From NCBI GenBank assembly GCA_009780575.1, contig WQZU01000010.1, positions 1 to 41,239 on the forward strand: a stretch of 41,239 nucleotides of DNA, read 5' to 3'. The notes beneath the pieces are model-generated. The model did not search any database. It was not told the origin of the DNA and worked only from the letters and a program-made list of their open reading frames with translations. Source of the DNA: Candidatus Methanomicula labiotermitis. GTDB taxonomy: Archaea > Thermoplasmatota > Thermoplasmata > Methanomassiliicoccales > Methanomethylophilaceae. Numbering within the stretch: position 1 is the stretch's first letter; each line of letters begins with the position of its first letter. The position numbers were made by a program, and so were the translations under genes. Below are positions 8,845 through 17,953 of this stretch, piece by piece.

Positions 8845-9344
8845 TGGAGATCCGTCAAATGAAACTGAAAGACCTGGTAAAGGTCAGGGAATTGGAATTG
8901 CTCTGTATAAGGGAATATTTCGATAAGGAGATCAAGAACAAATGGGAGGATCTCCCGCAGGAGTGGAAGGACAATCTAGGCGCGAGCAGTCCGAAATCGT
9001 TCAAAGCATATCTGGAAGGAGGTCTCAGTTTCATTGCCGCAGAGGATGACGAGATAATGGGATTCATATTCGCTCAGATGCTGCACCATGTTTACAACAC
9101 CGAGAACATGCTGTGGGTGGAGAACATGGGAGTGCATCCCTATTTCAGACGGAACGGGATAGGATTCAAACTGCTTAGAACGGCAGTGGAGGAAGGCCGC
9201 AGATCAGGTGCAACGGTTGCGCACAGCGCCATACAGCCGGACAATCTCAAATCTATAATGCTTCACAAGAAATTCGGATTCTTCATGGACCGCAGAGAGG
9301 TTGCGCTGATGGATCTGAACGATCTAAACAAGAAGAAGAACTGA
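8844..9344 (+). CDS. GNAT family N-acetyltransferase (RimI-like)
   Basis: Predicted acetyl-CoA-dependent acetyltransferase of 166 residues. The acetyl-CoA motif is seen in GVHPYFRRNGIGFKLL, preceded by strands carrying IAAEDDEIMGFIF and followed by HKKFGF, a typical GNAT ending. The substrate cannot be read from sequence; ribosomal protein or N-terminal acetylation are family possibilities. The start is ATG 8844, overlapping the argS stop by one base, with a strong GGAGGAGAT Shine-Dalgarno; a longer in-frame start at 8811 lies inside argS and lacks this support. The 3' end overlaps the convergent lipoate ligase gene by 21 bases. Confidence 0.85.
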   Translation: MEIRQMKLKDLVKVRELELLCIREYFDKEIKNKWEDLPQEWKDNLGASSPKSFKAYLEGGLSFIAAEDDEIMGFIFAQMLHHVYNTENMLWVENMGVHPYFRRNGIGFKLLRTAVEEGRRSGATVAHSAIQPDNLKSIMLHKKFGFFMDRREVALMDLNDLNKKKN

Positions 9345-10019
9345 TCTTTCGATATCGCTGATCTCTTTCTCGCTCAGTTCTCCCTCATCCGGTCTTTCGA
9401 ACGTTTCCGAGAATCCGGAGATCAATGCGTCTGCAATAACTTTTCTGGATGGTATGTATCCTAAACACTCTTTTATCGATGTGAGGCCGTCATACGATCT
9501 TTTCTTATTGTTCACAAGAGATGAGGCAACAACATTTTCATCGATGTCCAATATGATGCTGCCGTGCTGCAGGATCGCGGAACCGCTTCTTGCCTGTGCG
9601 CCGCCGGATATCTTCCTGCCGCTGACAAGTATGTCGTTCACAGGTTTGTGTTCCGCCGTGATGCCCAGGGCCCTCAAGGCGGCGACAACTGCGCCGCAGA
9701 CCGCTGCGAAGGAGCCTTCACGGGTTGCCGGTAACCTGTCCTTCGAGATTATCAGGGAATATGTCATCTGGTTCCCGTCGGAGTATATGCTGCTCCCTCC
9801 GCTGACCCTCCTTACAACGGGTATATCATTCTTTTCCGTATATTCAAGATTCACGGTTTCACCGATCTTCTGAAAACGGCCGACGGATATACACGGTCTG
9901 TCGCGTGAATAGATGAGCAAAGTATCGTTACCCTGTGAATGCGATCCGAGGATGACGCGGTCCGCACATACGCTGTATTCAGGCGTCACCGTTCCGAGAT
10001 CTATGAATCTCATTGCCAC
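9324..10019 (-). CDS. lplA: Lipoate-protein ligase A, short archaeal form (catalytic domain only)
   Basis: BPL/LplA family enzyme expected to adenylate lipoate and attach it to lipoyl domains such as GcvH. RRVSGGSSIYSDGNQMTYSL (about 70-89) is the lipoate-binding motif, and NDILVSGRKISGGAQAR holds the catalytic lysine. At 231 residues it lacks the C-terminal accessory domain of E. coli LplA; in Thermoplasma this second part is a separate protein (LplB), and no such gene is visible here. A TTTAA box about 20 bases upstream suggests a leaderless transcript from ATG 10019 or 10013. It ends in TAG, one of only two amber stops here. The gcvT gene 2 kb away fits a lipoyl-dependent glycine cleavage system. 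Confidence 0.85.
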   Translation of the reverse strand: MAMRFIDLGTVTPEYSVCADRVILGSHSQGNDTLLIYSRDRPCISVGRFQKIGETVNLEYTEKNDIPVVRRVSGGSSIYSDGNQMTYSLIISKDRLPATREGSFAAVCGAVVAALRALGITAEHKPVNDILVSGRKISGGAQARSGSAILQHGSIILDIDENVVASSLVNNKKRSYDGLTSIKECLGYIPSRKVIADALISGFSETFERPDEGELSEKEISDIERSVLLLV

Positions 10020-10057
10020 GGCAATAATGAATTGATGTTAAACTGTTTCGCCGGAAC

Positions 10058-10663
10058 TCACTTTCTCGGACGTCCTTTGTATTCTTCCCTTTTTGTGCCC
10101 GACCCCTTCTTACCGGCTTTGCGCTCCTCTTCCATGGCGGTGAACGCTCCCGATTCCTCGACCTTCGGATTGCCGCGGATCTTGATGTACGCACCTATGG
10201 CGATAATGATTATCACGATGATTATGGCAATATAGGTCCACGTGTTGCTCCAGATGGACTGACCGACATCGATCTGAATATTGTTGCGCTCGCTCAAAAT
10301 CTCTCCGGAGGACGCATCAGTCACAATAACCTTTACCCAATACGTTCCCGGAGTTCCGATATGGAATGACATCGCTACGTCAAGAAGTCTGTCGTAAGGG
10401 ACCGTTATGTTCTCTCTCAGAGCATAAACGCGGTCCGGATGAGGATAATTGCCTTCAACGGAAACGTTGACAATGATGTCGGTTGCGCTCTTGTTCTCCA
10501 ACATGATGCTCAGAGTACCTGAACTTCTGTCATCGAACCCGCTCGTAACGCGGATACTGTTGTCATTCATATAGACGCTGCCGGCGGCACTCCCGGACGC
10601 AGCGGGAATGAAGAACAGCAACATCACCATTGCGAGCAAACAAACCTTTTTCATCGGCGACAT
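10058..10663 (-). CDS. Secreted, membrane-anchored beta-sandwich protein of unknown function
   Basis: About 201 residues with a clear exported topology: a basic N-terminus, an ~18-residue hydrophobic signal segment (LLAMVMLLFFIPAASG), an external region of roughly 110 residues with alternating strands (an Ig/CARDB-like pattern with VNVSVEG and GTYWVKVIVTD), one strong transmembrane segment (YIAIIIVIIIIAIGAYI) and a short cytosolic tail rich in Lys/Arg ending KGRPRK. The likely start is the ATG at 10663, preceded by CGAGGA; an in-frame ATG at 10684 lies at the probable transcription start and is less likely. Function is unknown; a cell-surface or secretion-associated role is inference. Confidence 0.7.
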   Translation of the reverse strand: MSPMKKVCLLAMVMLLFFIPAASGSAAGSVYMNDNSIRVTSGFDDRSSGTLSIMLENKSATDIIVNVSVEGNYPHPDRVYALRENITVPYDRLLDVAMSFHIGTPGTYWVKVIVTDASSGEILSERNNIQIDVGQSIWSNTWTYIAIIIVIIIIAIGAYIKIRGNPKVEESGAFTAMEEERKAGKKGSGTKREEYKGRPRK

Positions 10664-10720
10664 TCGAAATCCTCGTGTTATCATACATGCATCGTCAGAA
10701 CATAAATAAAGATTACCCTC

Positions 10721-11878
10721 TCATGTGATGATCTCGTCCGTGCGTTCCTGCTCTATCGCTTTTCTTATTTCCATTGCCAATCTTCTGCCTGTGCTCATCT
10801 CGGTCCTCCAAAGCGCATTGCCGTACGGGTGACCTACCGCCATATGCACATTCGTTCCGCCGCCTATTCGCGGCGCAACATCGTATATGTAAAAATTTAA
10901 ATCCTTGTCAACGCACGTCTGCAGACAGAACGGACCTATTATCCCCGGAGAATAATATTTCTCGGCAGCTTTGACATACTTCTCGGCAAGCTCGAACGTA
11001 TTCTCCAGAAGCGATTCCCTCAGCGTAGCGGAATTGTGACCGCATACCGTGTATTCAGGAAGTATGCCGTCCATTTCAAGCTCGACCTGCTGTTTAGCCG
11101 GAAGCCTGGCATATCCGTCCAATGAGCTCTCGAACCGCCAATCCACTCCCAGAAGTTCAATCTTTTCTCCTTTCTCTTCCAGCGGAGAATAGAAGAAATC
11201 GAGATTGAAAACCGGACCGATGATATACTGCTCCATTCTTGCATGTTTGACGAAATCGGATTCTATGACCCCTTGCTTTATCAGATTCTCAGACTTTTCG
11301 ATGAATTGATCGTACGACTGCGCGGTAAAGAATCCTCTTTCAAGCTTTTTCACTTTATGATGCACCTTTATTATCGTCAATCCGCTGATGTCCTCCGGTT
11401 TTTCAACCTTCTTCGGATACGGGAGGCCGGCCTTCTCAAGCAGCCAGTAATAATCCCTCTCATCGCCTCTTTCTTCCGATCTCAGCAGATTTCTGCTACC
11501 GACGATCGGAACTTCGAAATCATTCTCAACGGCGTCTATTCCGCAGTACGAAACGAACGACCTGTTCGGGACGAAGAGAACATTGTCCTTGATCAGACGC
11601 TCCTGGTTCTCCGGCCTTAGGATATGATTGAACTTATCCACCGACATCGGTTCATCAATGATCCCCTTCATGATGTTCCCTTCGGCATCGCGCTGCGCCC
11701 TGAAGTAATTGGCGAACGTCCGTTCCCTTCCTTTCTCCGTGACCGCAACCGTCCTGAAACCTTCCGATACGGCGCCGTCGCAGGTATCCAGTGCGGAATG
11801 CGACGCTATTACGCCGATCTTTATTTTTTCGGGATCATATCTTCCGAGATTTCTCAGGATCCGTTCTCTCTCTATCAT
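10721..11878 (-). CDS. purP: Formate-dependent AICAR formyltransferase (PurP, ATP-grasp)
   Basis: Converts AICAR, formate and ATP to FAICAR, the archaeal, folate-independent route to the penultimate step of IMP synthesis. The 385-residue protein has the PurP N-terminal signature IASHSALDTCDGAVSEGFRT and a C-terminal ATP-grasp domain with VKVHHK-like lysines (IIKVHHKVKKLERGFF), ARMEQYIIGPVFNLDFFYS, and YDVAPRIGGGTNVHMAVG near the end. A good Shine-Dalgarno (AGAGGT) precedes ATG 11878. It lies downstream of tRNA-Glu on the same strand, separated by about 90 bases with its own leader, so it is probably a separate unit. Confidence 0.93.
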   Translation of the reverse strand: MIERERILRNLGRYDPEKIKIGVIASHSALDTCDGAVSEGFRTVAVTEKGRERTFANYFRAQRDAEGNIMKGIIDEPMSVDKFNHILRPENQERLIKDNVLFVPNRSFVSYCGIDAVENDFEVPIVGSRNLLRSEERGDERDYYWLLEKAGLPYPKKVEKPEDISGLTIIKVHHKVKKLERGFFTAQSYDQFIEKSENLIKQGVIESDFVKHARMEQYIIGPVFNLDFFYSPLEEKGEKIELLGVDWRFESSLDGYARLPAKQQVELEMDGILPEYTVCGHNSATLRESLLENTFELAEKYVKAAEKYYSPGIIGPFCLQTCVDKDLNFYIYDVAPRIGGGTNVHMAVGHPYGNALWRTEMSTGRRLAMEIRKAIEQERTDEIIT

Positions 11879-11965
11879 TTCATACCTCTTGCCTCTGCCG
11901 TAAAGACTGGAAGGTTATAGAACTTTTCAAGCAAAATGCGAACTGAACGATTTGATTGTGGGATA

Positions 11966-12041
11966 TGGTGCTCATGCCGGGATTCGAACCCGGGTATCCG
12001 CCTCGAAAGGGCGGAATGATTGGCCGCTACACTACATGAGC
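11966..12041 (-). tRNA. tRNA-Glu (anticodon TTC)
   Basis: On the minus strand the acceptor arms GCTCATG and CATGAGC pair over 7 bp. The anticodon stem CCGCC/GGCGG encloses the loop CTTTCGA, giving anticodon TTC, and the T-arm is CCGGGTTCGAATCCCGG. Discriminator A is followed by an encoded CCA (11966-11968), giving 76 bases. No intron is seen. A T/A-rich box (ATTTTAACTAA on the minus strand, about 12062-12072) lies upstream as probable promoter. It separates the lysine operon from purP. Confidence 0.95.
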
Positions 12042-12124
12042 GAAGGGTTGGCGATTATTGAATTAGTTAAAATAGTTTCCGTCAGTTCGCTGCGGAACCG
12101 CAACGTCCCATTCGACAGCGTAGA

Positions 12125-13246
12125 TCAAAGGAAAGGAAGTTTCGTCACCGTCGCTTTTGCAGAGCGCCCGCGTATGTCTATCTCCAGTTCGGTGCCCGGC
12201 AGCGAGAGAGATAAGGGAACATAACCCGTTGCTATCCCGATCTTCAGGATCGGAGACATAGTACCTGATGTGACCGTCCCTATCCTTTCGCCGTTGCTGA
12301 GTATACCGTATCCGTGTCTGGGTATGTTCTTGCCGTCCGTTGTCAAACCGACGAGAACATCATATCCTCCCTTTTCCTTCTGCGCTTCGATCGCCTTTTT
12401 TCCGATGAACTCGTGATCCGTTTTCACGACCCACGGCGGCCCGGTCTGTATTGAGGTCTGCCGGCCGTCGAAGTCCGTACCTGACAGCAGCATTCCTTTT
12501 TCAAGCCTCAGGGTGTCTCTGCATCCCAGGCCGGCAGGCTTCAGATCGCCGGCGCCCGCTTCGAACAGGGAATCCCACAGGATCCCGGCGTTCTTCTCTC
12601 CGGTGAGTATCTCGAATCCGTCCTCTCCCGTATATCCGGTACGTGCGAAAACGCATGCAGCATCCTTCCATCTCCGGGACATAACATCGGAAAGGAAACC
12701 GGATCCCATGCCGTCAACGGATGCGCAGGCGATGTTGAATCGTTTTATGTCCATTATGTTGTCCTTCGTGATGCGCTGCGCTATCCCGGCCGCTTTCGGG
12801 CCCTGTATCGCAAGGCATGCGGCTCTTGATGAGATGTCGATCATCTCAACGCGGTCATCGATGTTTCGGTTAAGCCACGAAAGGACCGTATCCTTAGTGG
12901 ACGCATTCGGGACCATCAGAAAACAATCGTCACCCAGATTGTAGACTATGGTGTCATCGATTATCGTTCCGTCCTCTCGTAAGATGTGTGAATATATTCC
13001 TTTACCGGGAACGGCGAGGTCTATGTTGTTCGTAAGCATCTTCTTCAGAAATCCGTTTGCTTCCGCGCCCTGTATTATCAGGTTGCCCATATGCGACACG
13101 TCAAAGAGACCGGCCGAGGTCCTGACGGCGTTGTGCTCATCCGCTATGCCGGTGTATTGTAAAGGCATCATCCATCCCTCGAACGGCACCATCTTCGCTC
13201 CGAGGTCCGAATGCTTTGCGAAGAACGGTGTTTTTCTGAGTTCCAT
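12125..13246 (-). CDS. gcvT: Aminomethyltransferase (glycine cleavage T protein)
   Basis: T protein of the glycine cleavage system, transferring the methylene group from the aminomethyl-lipoyl H protein to tetrahydrofolate. The 373 residues include GLFDVSHMGN (about 47-56), the folate-site stretch TIIDDTIVYN, ARTGYTGEDGFEI, GLGCRDTLRLEKGM and the C-terminal barrel with GTVTSGTMSP. Length and motif order match genuine GcvT rather than the shorter YgfZ relatives. It follows dapL by only 15 bases, so it looks like the last gene of the lysine operon. The P and H protein genes are not in the window. The nearby lipoate ligase supports a working glycine cleavage system. Confidence 0.92.
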   Translation of the reverse strand: MELRKTPFFAKHSDLGAKMVPFEGWMMPLQYTGIADEHNAVRTSAGLFDVSHMGNLIIQGAEANGFLKKMLTNNIDLAVPGKGIYSHILREDGTIIDDTIVYNLGDDCFLMVPNASTKDTVLSWLNRNIDDRVEMIDISSRAACLAIQGPKAAGIAQRITKDNIMDIKRFNIACASVDGMGSGFLSDVMSRRWKDAACVFARTGYTGEDGFEILTGEKNAGILWDSLFEAGAGDLKPAGLGCRDTLRLEKGMLLSGTDFDGRQTSIQTGPPWVVKTDHEFIGKKAIEAQKEKGGYDVLVGLTTDGKNIPRHGYGILSNGERIGTVTSGTMSPILKIGIATGYVPLSLSLPGTELEIDIRGRSAKATVTKLPFL

Positions 13247-13261
13247 GCGATCCCATCCGTT

Positions 13262-14413
13262 TCAGAGTATCTTCCTCATTCGCTCCAATGCTTCATTTAT
13301 GCGCGCCTTCGGCTGCGTTACGGTCATTCTCACATAGCCGTCCGCAGATTCGCCGAATCCGTTACCGGGAGTTACCACGATCCCGGTGTCCAAAACCTTT
13401 TCGGTGAATTCCATGGACGTCATACCGGAATGGAACCAGACGTAGAACGTTGCCTTCGGCATGTCCACGTCGAAACCGAGTTTCCTGAGTCCGTCAACAA
13501 GCAGCGACCTTCTTTCCGAATATTCCTTCATGTTCCCGGAAATGGCGTCCGGGTGTTTCTTATCCGTGTACAGCGAAAGCGCCGTTGCCGCAGCCTTCTG
13601 TATGAATTTCGGTGCACCCGAGTCTATCTGCCCTTTGCATTTCTTCAATCCCGCTATAAGGTCGGGATGACCGACCGCGTAACCTATCCTGTAACCGGTC
13701 ATATTGAACGTCTTCGAGAGGGAACCGAACTCTATGCAGTCGTCCGTCGCCTCCAGCGCCGATGGTGCCAGATAGCCGTCGAAGCACATATCCGAGTATG
13801 CGTTGTCATAACAGAATACAGTGTTGCGGTCCCTGCACCAGTCCGCGGTCTTTTTCAGATACTCGAGATCGCATACGGCGCCGGTCGGATTGTTCGGGTA
13901 GTTGGCGTAGAGCATCTTCGCATCATCCGGGCAGTCGTCCGTGTCCAAGAGCCAGCCGTTCTCCGCCTTCAGCGGAACCTTCACGGGTATCGCTTCATTG
14001 AATATCGATGACGCTGCCGAGTAGACGGGATATCCGGGACTCGGGGCGATTATCTTCTCGCCGGGATTCACGAAGGATTGAGCTATATTGAATATCGCCT
14101 CTTTCGATCCTATTGTTACACACACCTCAGTATCAGGATCCACGTCAACTTCAAATCTTATCTTGTACCAGTCGGCTATGGCCTTTCGAAGATATCTTTC
14201 ACCGGCGCTTGACGAATAGTTGTGATTGGCCGGATCGGCGACCGCATCCTGCAGCGCCTTTATTATCGGTTCAGGTGTCGGCAGATCGGGATCTCCGATG
14301 CCGAAATCTATTATGTCTATTCCCTGGGCCCTTCTTTTCTGCGTAAGTTCCTCAAGCCTTGCGAAAAGATAAGGAGGCAGTTTTTTCAATCTCTCTGAAA
14401 ATTCGTAGTTCAT
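13262..14413 (-). CDS. dapL: LL-diaminopimelate aminotransferase (DapL)
   Basis: PLP-dependent class I/II aminotransferase. In this context it should convert tetrahydrodipicolinate directly to LL-diaminopimelate, bypassing the acylated intermediates. Visible family features are IDFGIGDPDLPTPEPII, YSSSAGERYLRKAIADWY, the NYPNNPTGAV block, YDNAYSDM, and the PLP lysine in SLSKTFNMTGYRIGY. The same fold includes aspartate and other aminotransferases, so the specific call rests on strong operon context with dapF and lysA and on the absence of other dap transaminase or acylase genes here. I use ATG 14413; a GTG at 14422 overlapping the dapF stop is an alternative. Confidence 0.88.
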   Translation of the reverse strand: MNYEFSERLKKLPPYLFARLEELTQKRRAQGIDIIDFGIGDPDLPTPEPIIKALQDAVADPANHNYSSSAGERYLRKAIADWYKIRFEVDVDPDTEVCVTIGSKEAIFNIAQSFVNPGEKIIAPSPGYPVYSAASSIFNEAIPVKVPLKAENGWLLDTDDCPDDAKMLYANYPNNPTGAVCDLEYLKKTADWCRDRNTVFCYDNAYSDMCFDGYLAPSALEATDDCIEFGSLSKTFNMTGYRIGYAVGHPDLIAGLKKCKGQIDSGAPKFIQKAAATALSLYTDKKHPDAISGNMKEYSERRSLLVDGLRKLGFDVDMPKATFYVWFHSGMTSMEFTEKVLDTGIVVTPGNGFGESADGYVRMTVTQPKARINEALERMRKIL

Positions 14414-14418
14414 GGTTC

Positions 14419-15240
14419 TCACTTCGAAATGATATTCCCTTCATATACCAATTCCGCGGGGCCGGCCATTGTCACACTGCTGAGATCTTCGGCGACCGTT
14501 ATCTTCAGCAGTCCGCCCGGAAGTTCAACGTCCACCGGTACGCCGTACGGGATCAGTTTTTTCAGTGCAGCGGCGACCGCCGTCGCGCATGCGCCCGTTC
14601 CGCATGCCAATGTCCATGCGGCTCCGCGTTCGTATACTTTGACATTTATTTTTCCGTCGGTAACGTCAGCGAACTCGACGTTCGTCCTCTTGGGAAAGAG
14701 CGGATGCGATTCCAATATCGGACCGAGACGTTTTTTCATATCTTCCGTTAAGTCATCGAACGTAACAAGATGCGGATTCCCCATGGACACGGCGGTGCAT
14801 TTTATCTTTATGCTGTCAGCGATCACTTCGGAATCAATGAACCTGCCGTCCGCATTCATCGGTATATCACTACAGTTCAGCACCGGTGCGCCCATGTCCA
14901 CCTCAATGAGTCCGTCGGGGATCATCCTCACGCTGAGTATGCCTGCAAGCGTACGTACATCGAATCTCTCTTTTTTCACGATGCCGAGATCATATGCATG
15001 TTTGGCGACGCATCTTATCCCGTTGCCGCACATCTCCGCTTCGCTGCCGTCCGCGTTCATCACTTTCATGCCTATGTCCGCGTTGTCAGCTTCCGTTATG
15101 TACAGGATGCCGTCGGCGCCGACGCCGAAGTTCCGGTCGCATATACGTTTCACGAATCCTTCACTGACGTCCGCCTTTCCGGACCTGTTGTCAATGACAA
15201 CGAAATCATTCCCGATGCCGTGGTATTTCCAGAATCTCAT
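14419..15240 (-). CDS. dapF: Diaminopimelate epimerase
   Basis: Cofactor-independent epimerase turning LL-diaminopimelate into the meso form. The two catalytic cysteines are evident in EMCGNGIRCVAKH and LACGTGACATAVA. The N-terminus FWKYHGIGNDFVVIDN is also typical. The start is ATG 15240, overlapping the lysA stop by one base (TGATG); a longer in-frame start at 15276 lies within lysA and is unlikely. That leaves 273 residues, normal for DapF. It sits between lysA and dapL in the lysine operon. Confidence 0.95.
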   Translation of the reverse strand: MRFWKYHGIGNDFVVIDNRSGKADVSEGFVKRICDRNFGVGADGILYITEADNADIGMKVMNADGSEAEMCGNGIRCVAKHAYDLGIVKKERFDVRTLAGILSVRMIPDGLIEVDMGAPVLNCSDIPMNADGRFIDSEVIADSIKIKCTAVSMGNPHLVTFDDLTEDMKKRLGPILESHPLFPKRTNVEFADVTDGKINVKVYERGAAWTLACGTGACATAVAAALKKLIPYGVPVDVELPGGLLKITVAEDLSSVTMAGPAELVYEGNIISK

Positions 15241-16496
15241 CACAGGAGCCTCTTGGGTATGATCTGATGTCTCCACAGGTCTTCGATGTTCTCAGATTCC
15301 CGTATCAGTTCCGCATTGCCGTCTTTCACAAGCACTTCCTTACAGAGAGGTCTTGAGTTGTATGTGCTGCTCATCGAGAAAGCATAGGCACCGGCGTTGT
15401 AAACTGCTATGACATCTCCTTCCTCCGGAACGGGAAGAACGCGATCCCTTGCCAAAAAATCTCCCGTTTCGCATATCGGACCGACAATATCGTATTTGCC
15501 TTCACACGCTTTATTGAACTTGTTGGATATTGCAACGTGATGGTACGAATCATAGAACGCCGGCCTTATCAGCGTATTGAATCCCGCGTCGACGCCGATG
15601 TAGTTCTTCGTTCCGCTTCTCTTCACATCGTTGCAGCGTGTAAGCAGTAACGTGGTGTCGCACACAATATATCTGCCGGGTTCAAGGGCTATCGTCTTCA
15701 CTGACGTTTCGTTCAGTATTATATCGGTCACCGCATCCGCGATCTCCCCGATGTCCATCTCCGGTTCGTTCGGTTTGTACGGTACCTTGAAACCTCCTCC
15801 CATGTTTATTGTCTTAAGGTCAAGGCCGTGTTCATCCTTTATCTGATTTGTCAGGTCTGCCAATATGCTCACGGTTTCGATGAACGGTTCCGCTGTGTAT
15901 CCTCCGGAACCTATATGCGCGTGTATCCCGACCGGTTTGAAACCGAGTTCCAATGCTCTTCCGTATGTTCTTACCGCCGCATCCATGGGGATGCCGAACT
16001 TGGAACCTTCGGATCCTGTGATCACCTTATCGCAATGTCCGGAGCCGATGCCCGGCGTTATCCTGACGGATATCGGTATGTCGGTTCTCATCTTTGCCAG
16101 TCTCTCCAATTCCGATACGGAGTCAATGTTTATCGGAACGTTGAGGTCCGACACCATCTTCAGTTCGGAGCTGCTGACGCTCGTGCCCGTGTAAAGTATG
16201 CGCGCCGGCTGGAAACCTGCTTTCATGCATGTAAGCACCTCACCTATGGAGACGGCGTCTATGCAGCTTCCCTCCTGTTCAAGGATCCTCAGTATCGCAA
16301 GTGATGTGTTCGCCTTGCATGCATAGTGTATCACCGTATCCATATGCCTGGAGAACGCATTGTATATCTTCCGGTAGTTCTCTCTTACAAGGTTCTCATC
16401 CGTAACGTAGACCGGAGTGCCGAACCTGTCCGCTATTGTCTCGGCGCGCATGCCGCCGAAGATCATGTGGCCGTCATTATTATCAAAATCCCTCAT
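15240..16496 (-). CDS. lysA: Diaminopimelate decarboxylase
   Basis: PLP enzyme of the alanine racemase fold that decarboxylates meso-diaminopimelate to L-lysine, the last pathway step. The PLP lysine is in IHYACKANTSLAIL (about residues 49-62 from the chosen start). Other conserved blocks are GIGSGHCDKV, GIHAHIGSGG, ALEPGRYIV, GPICETGDFLARDR and GAYAFSMSSTYNSRPL. The start is ATG 16496, preceded by GGTGGATA; the upstream in-frame GTG at 16505 lies inside lysC. It overlaps or abuts both neighbours, showing tight operon packing. Confidence 0.95.
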   Translation of the reverse strand: MRDFDNNDGHMIFGGMRAETIADRFGTPVYVTDENLVRENYRKIYNAFSRHMDTVIHYACKANTSLAILRILEQEGSCIDAVSIGEVLTCMKAGFQPARILYTGTSVSSSELKMVSDLNVPINIDSVSELERLAKMRTDIPISVRITPGIGSGHCDKVITGSEGSKFGIPMDAAVRTYGRALELGFKPVGIHAHIGSGGYTAEPFIETVSILADLTNQIKDEHGLDLKTINMGGGFKVPYKPNEPEMDIGEIADAVTDIILNETSVKTIALEPGRYIVCDTTLLLTRCNDVKRSGTKNYIGVDAGFNTLIRPAFYDSYHHVAISNKFNKACEGKYDIVGPICETGDFLARDRVLPVPEEGDVIAVYNAGAYAFSMSSTYNSRPLCKEVLVKDGNAELIRESENIEDLWRHQIIPKRLL

Positions 16497-16497
16497 G

Positions 16498-17853
16498 TTA
16501 TCCACCCACGAATTTGTTATGCAAGACCTTCACGACGCCGACCGCCTTATCCGTCGGTACGACAAAGTTAAGCGAAACATCGGACGCACCCTCCGAAATA
16601 AGTTCAACGTTCGCATCGGCCTCGCGGACCGCGCTGAATATCTCGGCCGATACTCCGCATCTTCTCAGAAGATCGTCACCGACCGCACATATCAGCGCCA
16701 TGTTGCTTTTCACGTCTATACGTTCGATGTCGGCCTGATCCAGAAGGTTAAGATGTGTCAACGTCTCCTTCACATCGGGACTGTTTATAAGAAGCGCCAC
16801 GGTTGACAGTGACGTTGATATCGCATACACGACCACACCGGCGTCCGCTATCTTCTCTATTATCCGCGCGACCATCCTCGGTCTGTATGCTATCTCCGAT
16901 GAACCGACCGTTATTATCGACAGATCCGCTTTCATGGCAACGCTTCTGAGCATATCGTTCTTCGGAGCCCTGAGGTGATGTATAAGCGTCCCTTTGCATT
17001 CGGGCCTGAAGGAATTCTTCACTTTAAGGGGGATGTTCTTCATCCTTACCGGTTCTATGGTTCTCGGATGCAGTACTTTAGCGCCGAGATACGCAAGTTC
17101 GGCGGCCTCTCCGAAGTTCATCTCATCTATGACTATCGCTTCCGGAACGATGCGCGGGTCGGCCGACATGAAACCGTCAACGTCCGTCCAAATCTCCAGG
17201 CAATCGGCGTTCAATCCGTTTGCAACAACGGCGCCGGAATAATCGGAACCTCCGCGTCCGAATGTCAATGGTTTTCCTTCTTCATTACGGCCGTAGAATC
17301 CGGTTATGATCGGTATCACGCCTTTAAGGACCAAAGGTTTAACGCTCATCATCAGCGCCGCCGACGTCTTCGAAAGATCCGCCGTTCCGAACATCGGATT
17401 GCCGGTTGCGTGGATCCCCGCCTCTTCTGACGTGAGAGCAACGGATTCGTGGCCCATGGATCTCAGCGTATACGAAAGCAGAAGCGATGACAGACGCTCG
17501 CCCTGTGATGATATGTTATCCTGGAAATACGGATCCTCCTTCAAATCCTTAGTGTTAAGGACGTTCCTGAGCGCTTTGATCCTGTCGTTGAATTCAGTTG
17601 TGAAATTTTTAAGGAGCTTTCCGCTAAGCAACTCTTCCGCGGCTTCCATATGTTTGTTCACAAGGACGCCGATCGCCTCATCCGCCTGTGCGCCCTCGGT
17701 CTCAATGAACTGTATCAGATGATTGGTAACGCCGGACATGGCGGAAACAACGGCGACCCTGCCGCCTTCTCCGCTGGCTATTATCTTCGCCGACCTCAGT
17801 ATCGCTTCGGCTGAACCGACGCTCGTACCTCCTAACTTAAGAACCGTTATCAT
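16498..17853 (-). CDS. lysC: Aspartate kinase
   Basis: Phosphorylates aspartate, the first committed step to lysine, threonine and methionine. The 451-residue protein has the amino acid kinase domain (VLKLGGTSVGSAE at 4-16, FGRGGSDYSGAV at about 208-219, EIWTDVDGFMSADPR) and a C-terminal pair of ACT-like regulatory domains starting near residue 300 (SIITVGSS, MALICAVGDDLLRR). ACT domains imply allosteric feedback, most likely by lysine given the operon, which is inference. GAGGTG lies 8 bases before the ATG. A 100-base spacer separates it from dapA upstream. Confidence 0.94.
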   Translation of the reverse strand: MITVLKLGGTSVGSAEAILRSAKIIASGEGGRVAVVSAMSGVTNHLIQFIETEGAQADEAIGVLVNKHMEAAEELLSGKLLKNFTTEFNDRIKALRNVLNTKDLKEDPYFQDNISSQGERLSSLLLSYTLRSMGHESVALTSEEAGIHATGNPMFGTADLSKTSAALMMSVKPLVLKGVIPIITGFYGRNEEGKPLTFGRGGSDYSGAVVANGLNADCLEIWTDVDGFMSADPRIVPEAIVIDEMNFGEAAELAYLGAKVLHPRTIEPVRMKNIPLKVKNSFRPECKGTLIHHLRAPKNDMLRSVAMKADLSIITVGSSEIAYRPRMVARIIEKIADAGVVVYAISTSLSTVALLINSPDVKETLTHLNLLDQADIERIDVKSNMALICAVGDDLLRRCGVSAEIFSAVREADANVELISEGASDVSLNFVVPTDKAVGVVKVLHNKFVGG

Positions 17854-17953
17854 ATTCCAAGCACCTCGTTCATCCGGACCGTGTCATTCCTTTTCCCGTA
17901 TATCCGTCTTGCCTTTCGACCTTCCGTGAATGTTTTCGATACGAACCATATGA

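Noticed and set aside
9324-9326. Pyrrolysine readthrough of the lipoate ligase TAG
   Set aside because: The extension would run antisense through the acetyltransferase gene and looks like a shadow frame, so a real stop is more likely.
13211-14011. 266-codon plus-strand frame opposite dapL and gcvT
   Set aside because: Antisense shadow of two well supported genes.
17884-17949. A 21-codon minus-strand frame between dapA and lysC starting with MVRIENIHGR, with GTGATC just before its ATG
   Set aside because: Very short, only two bases between the Shine-Dalgarno-like bases and ATG, and those bases are part of the dapA stop region; no sign of conservation can be judged.
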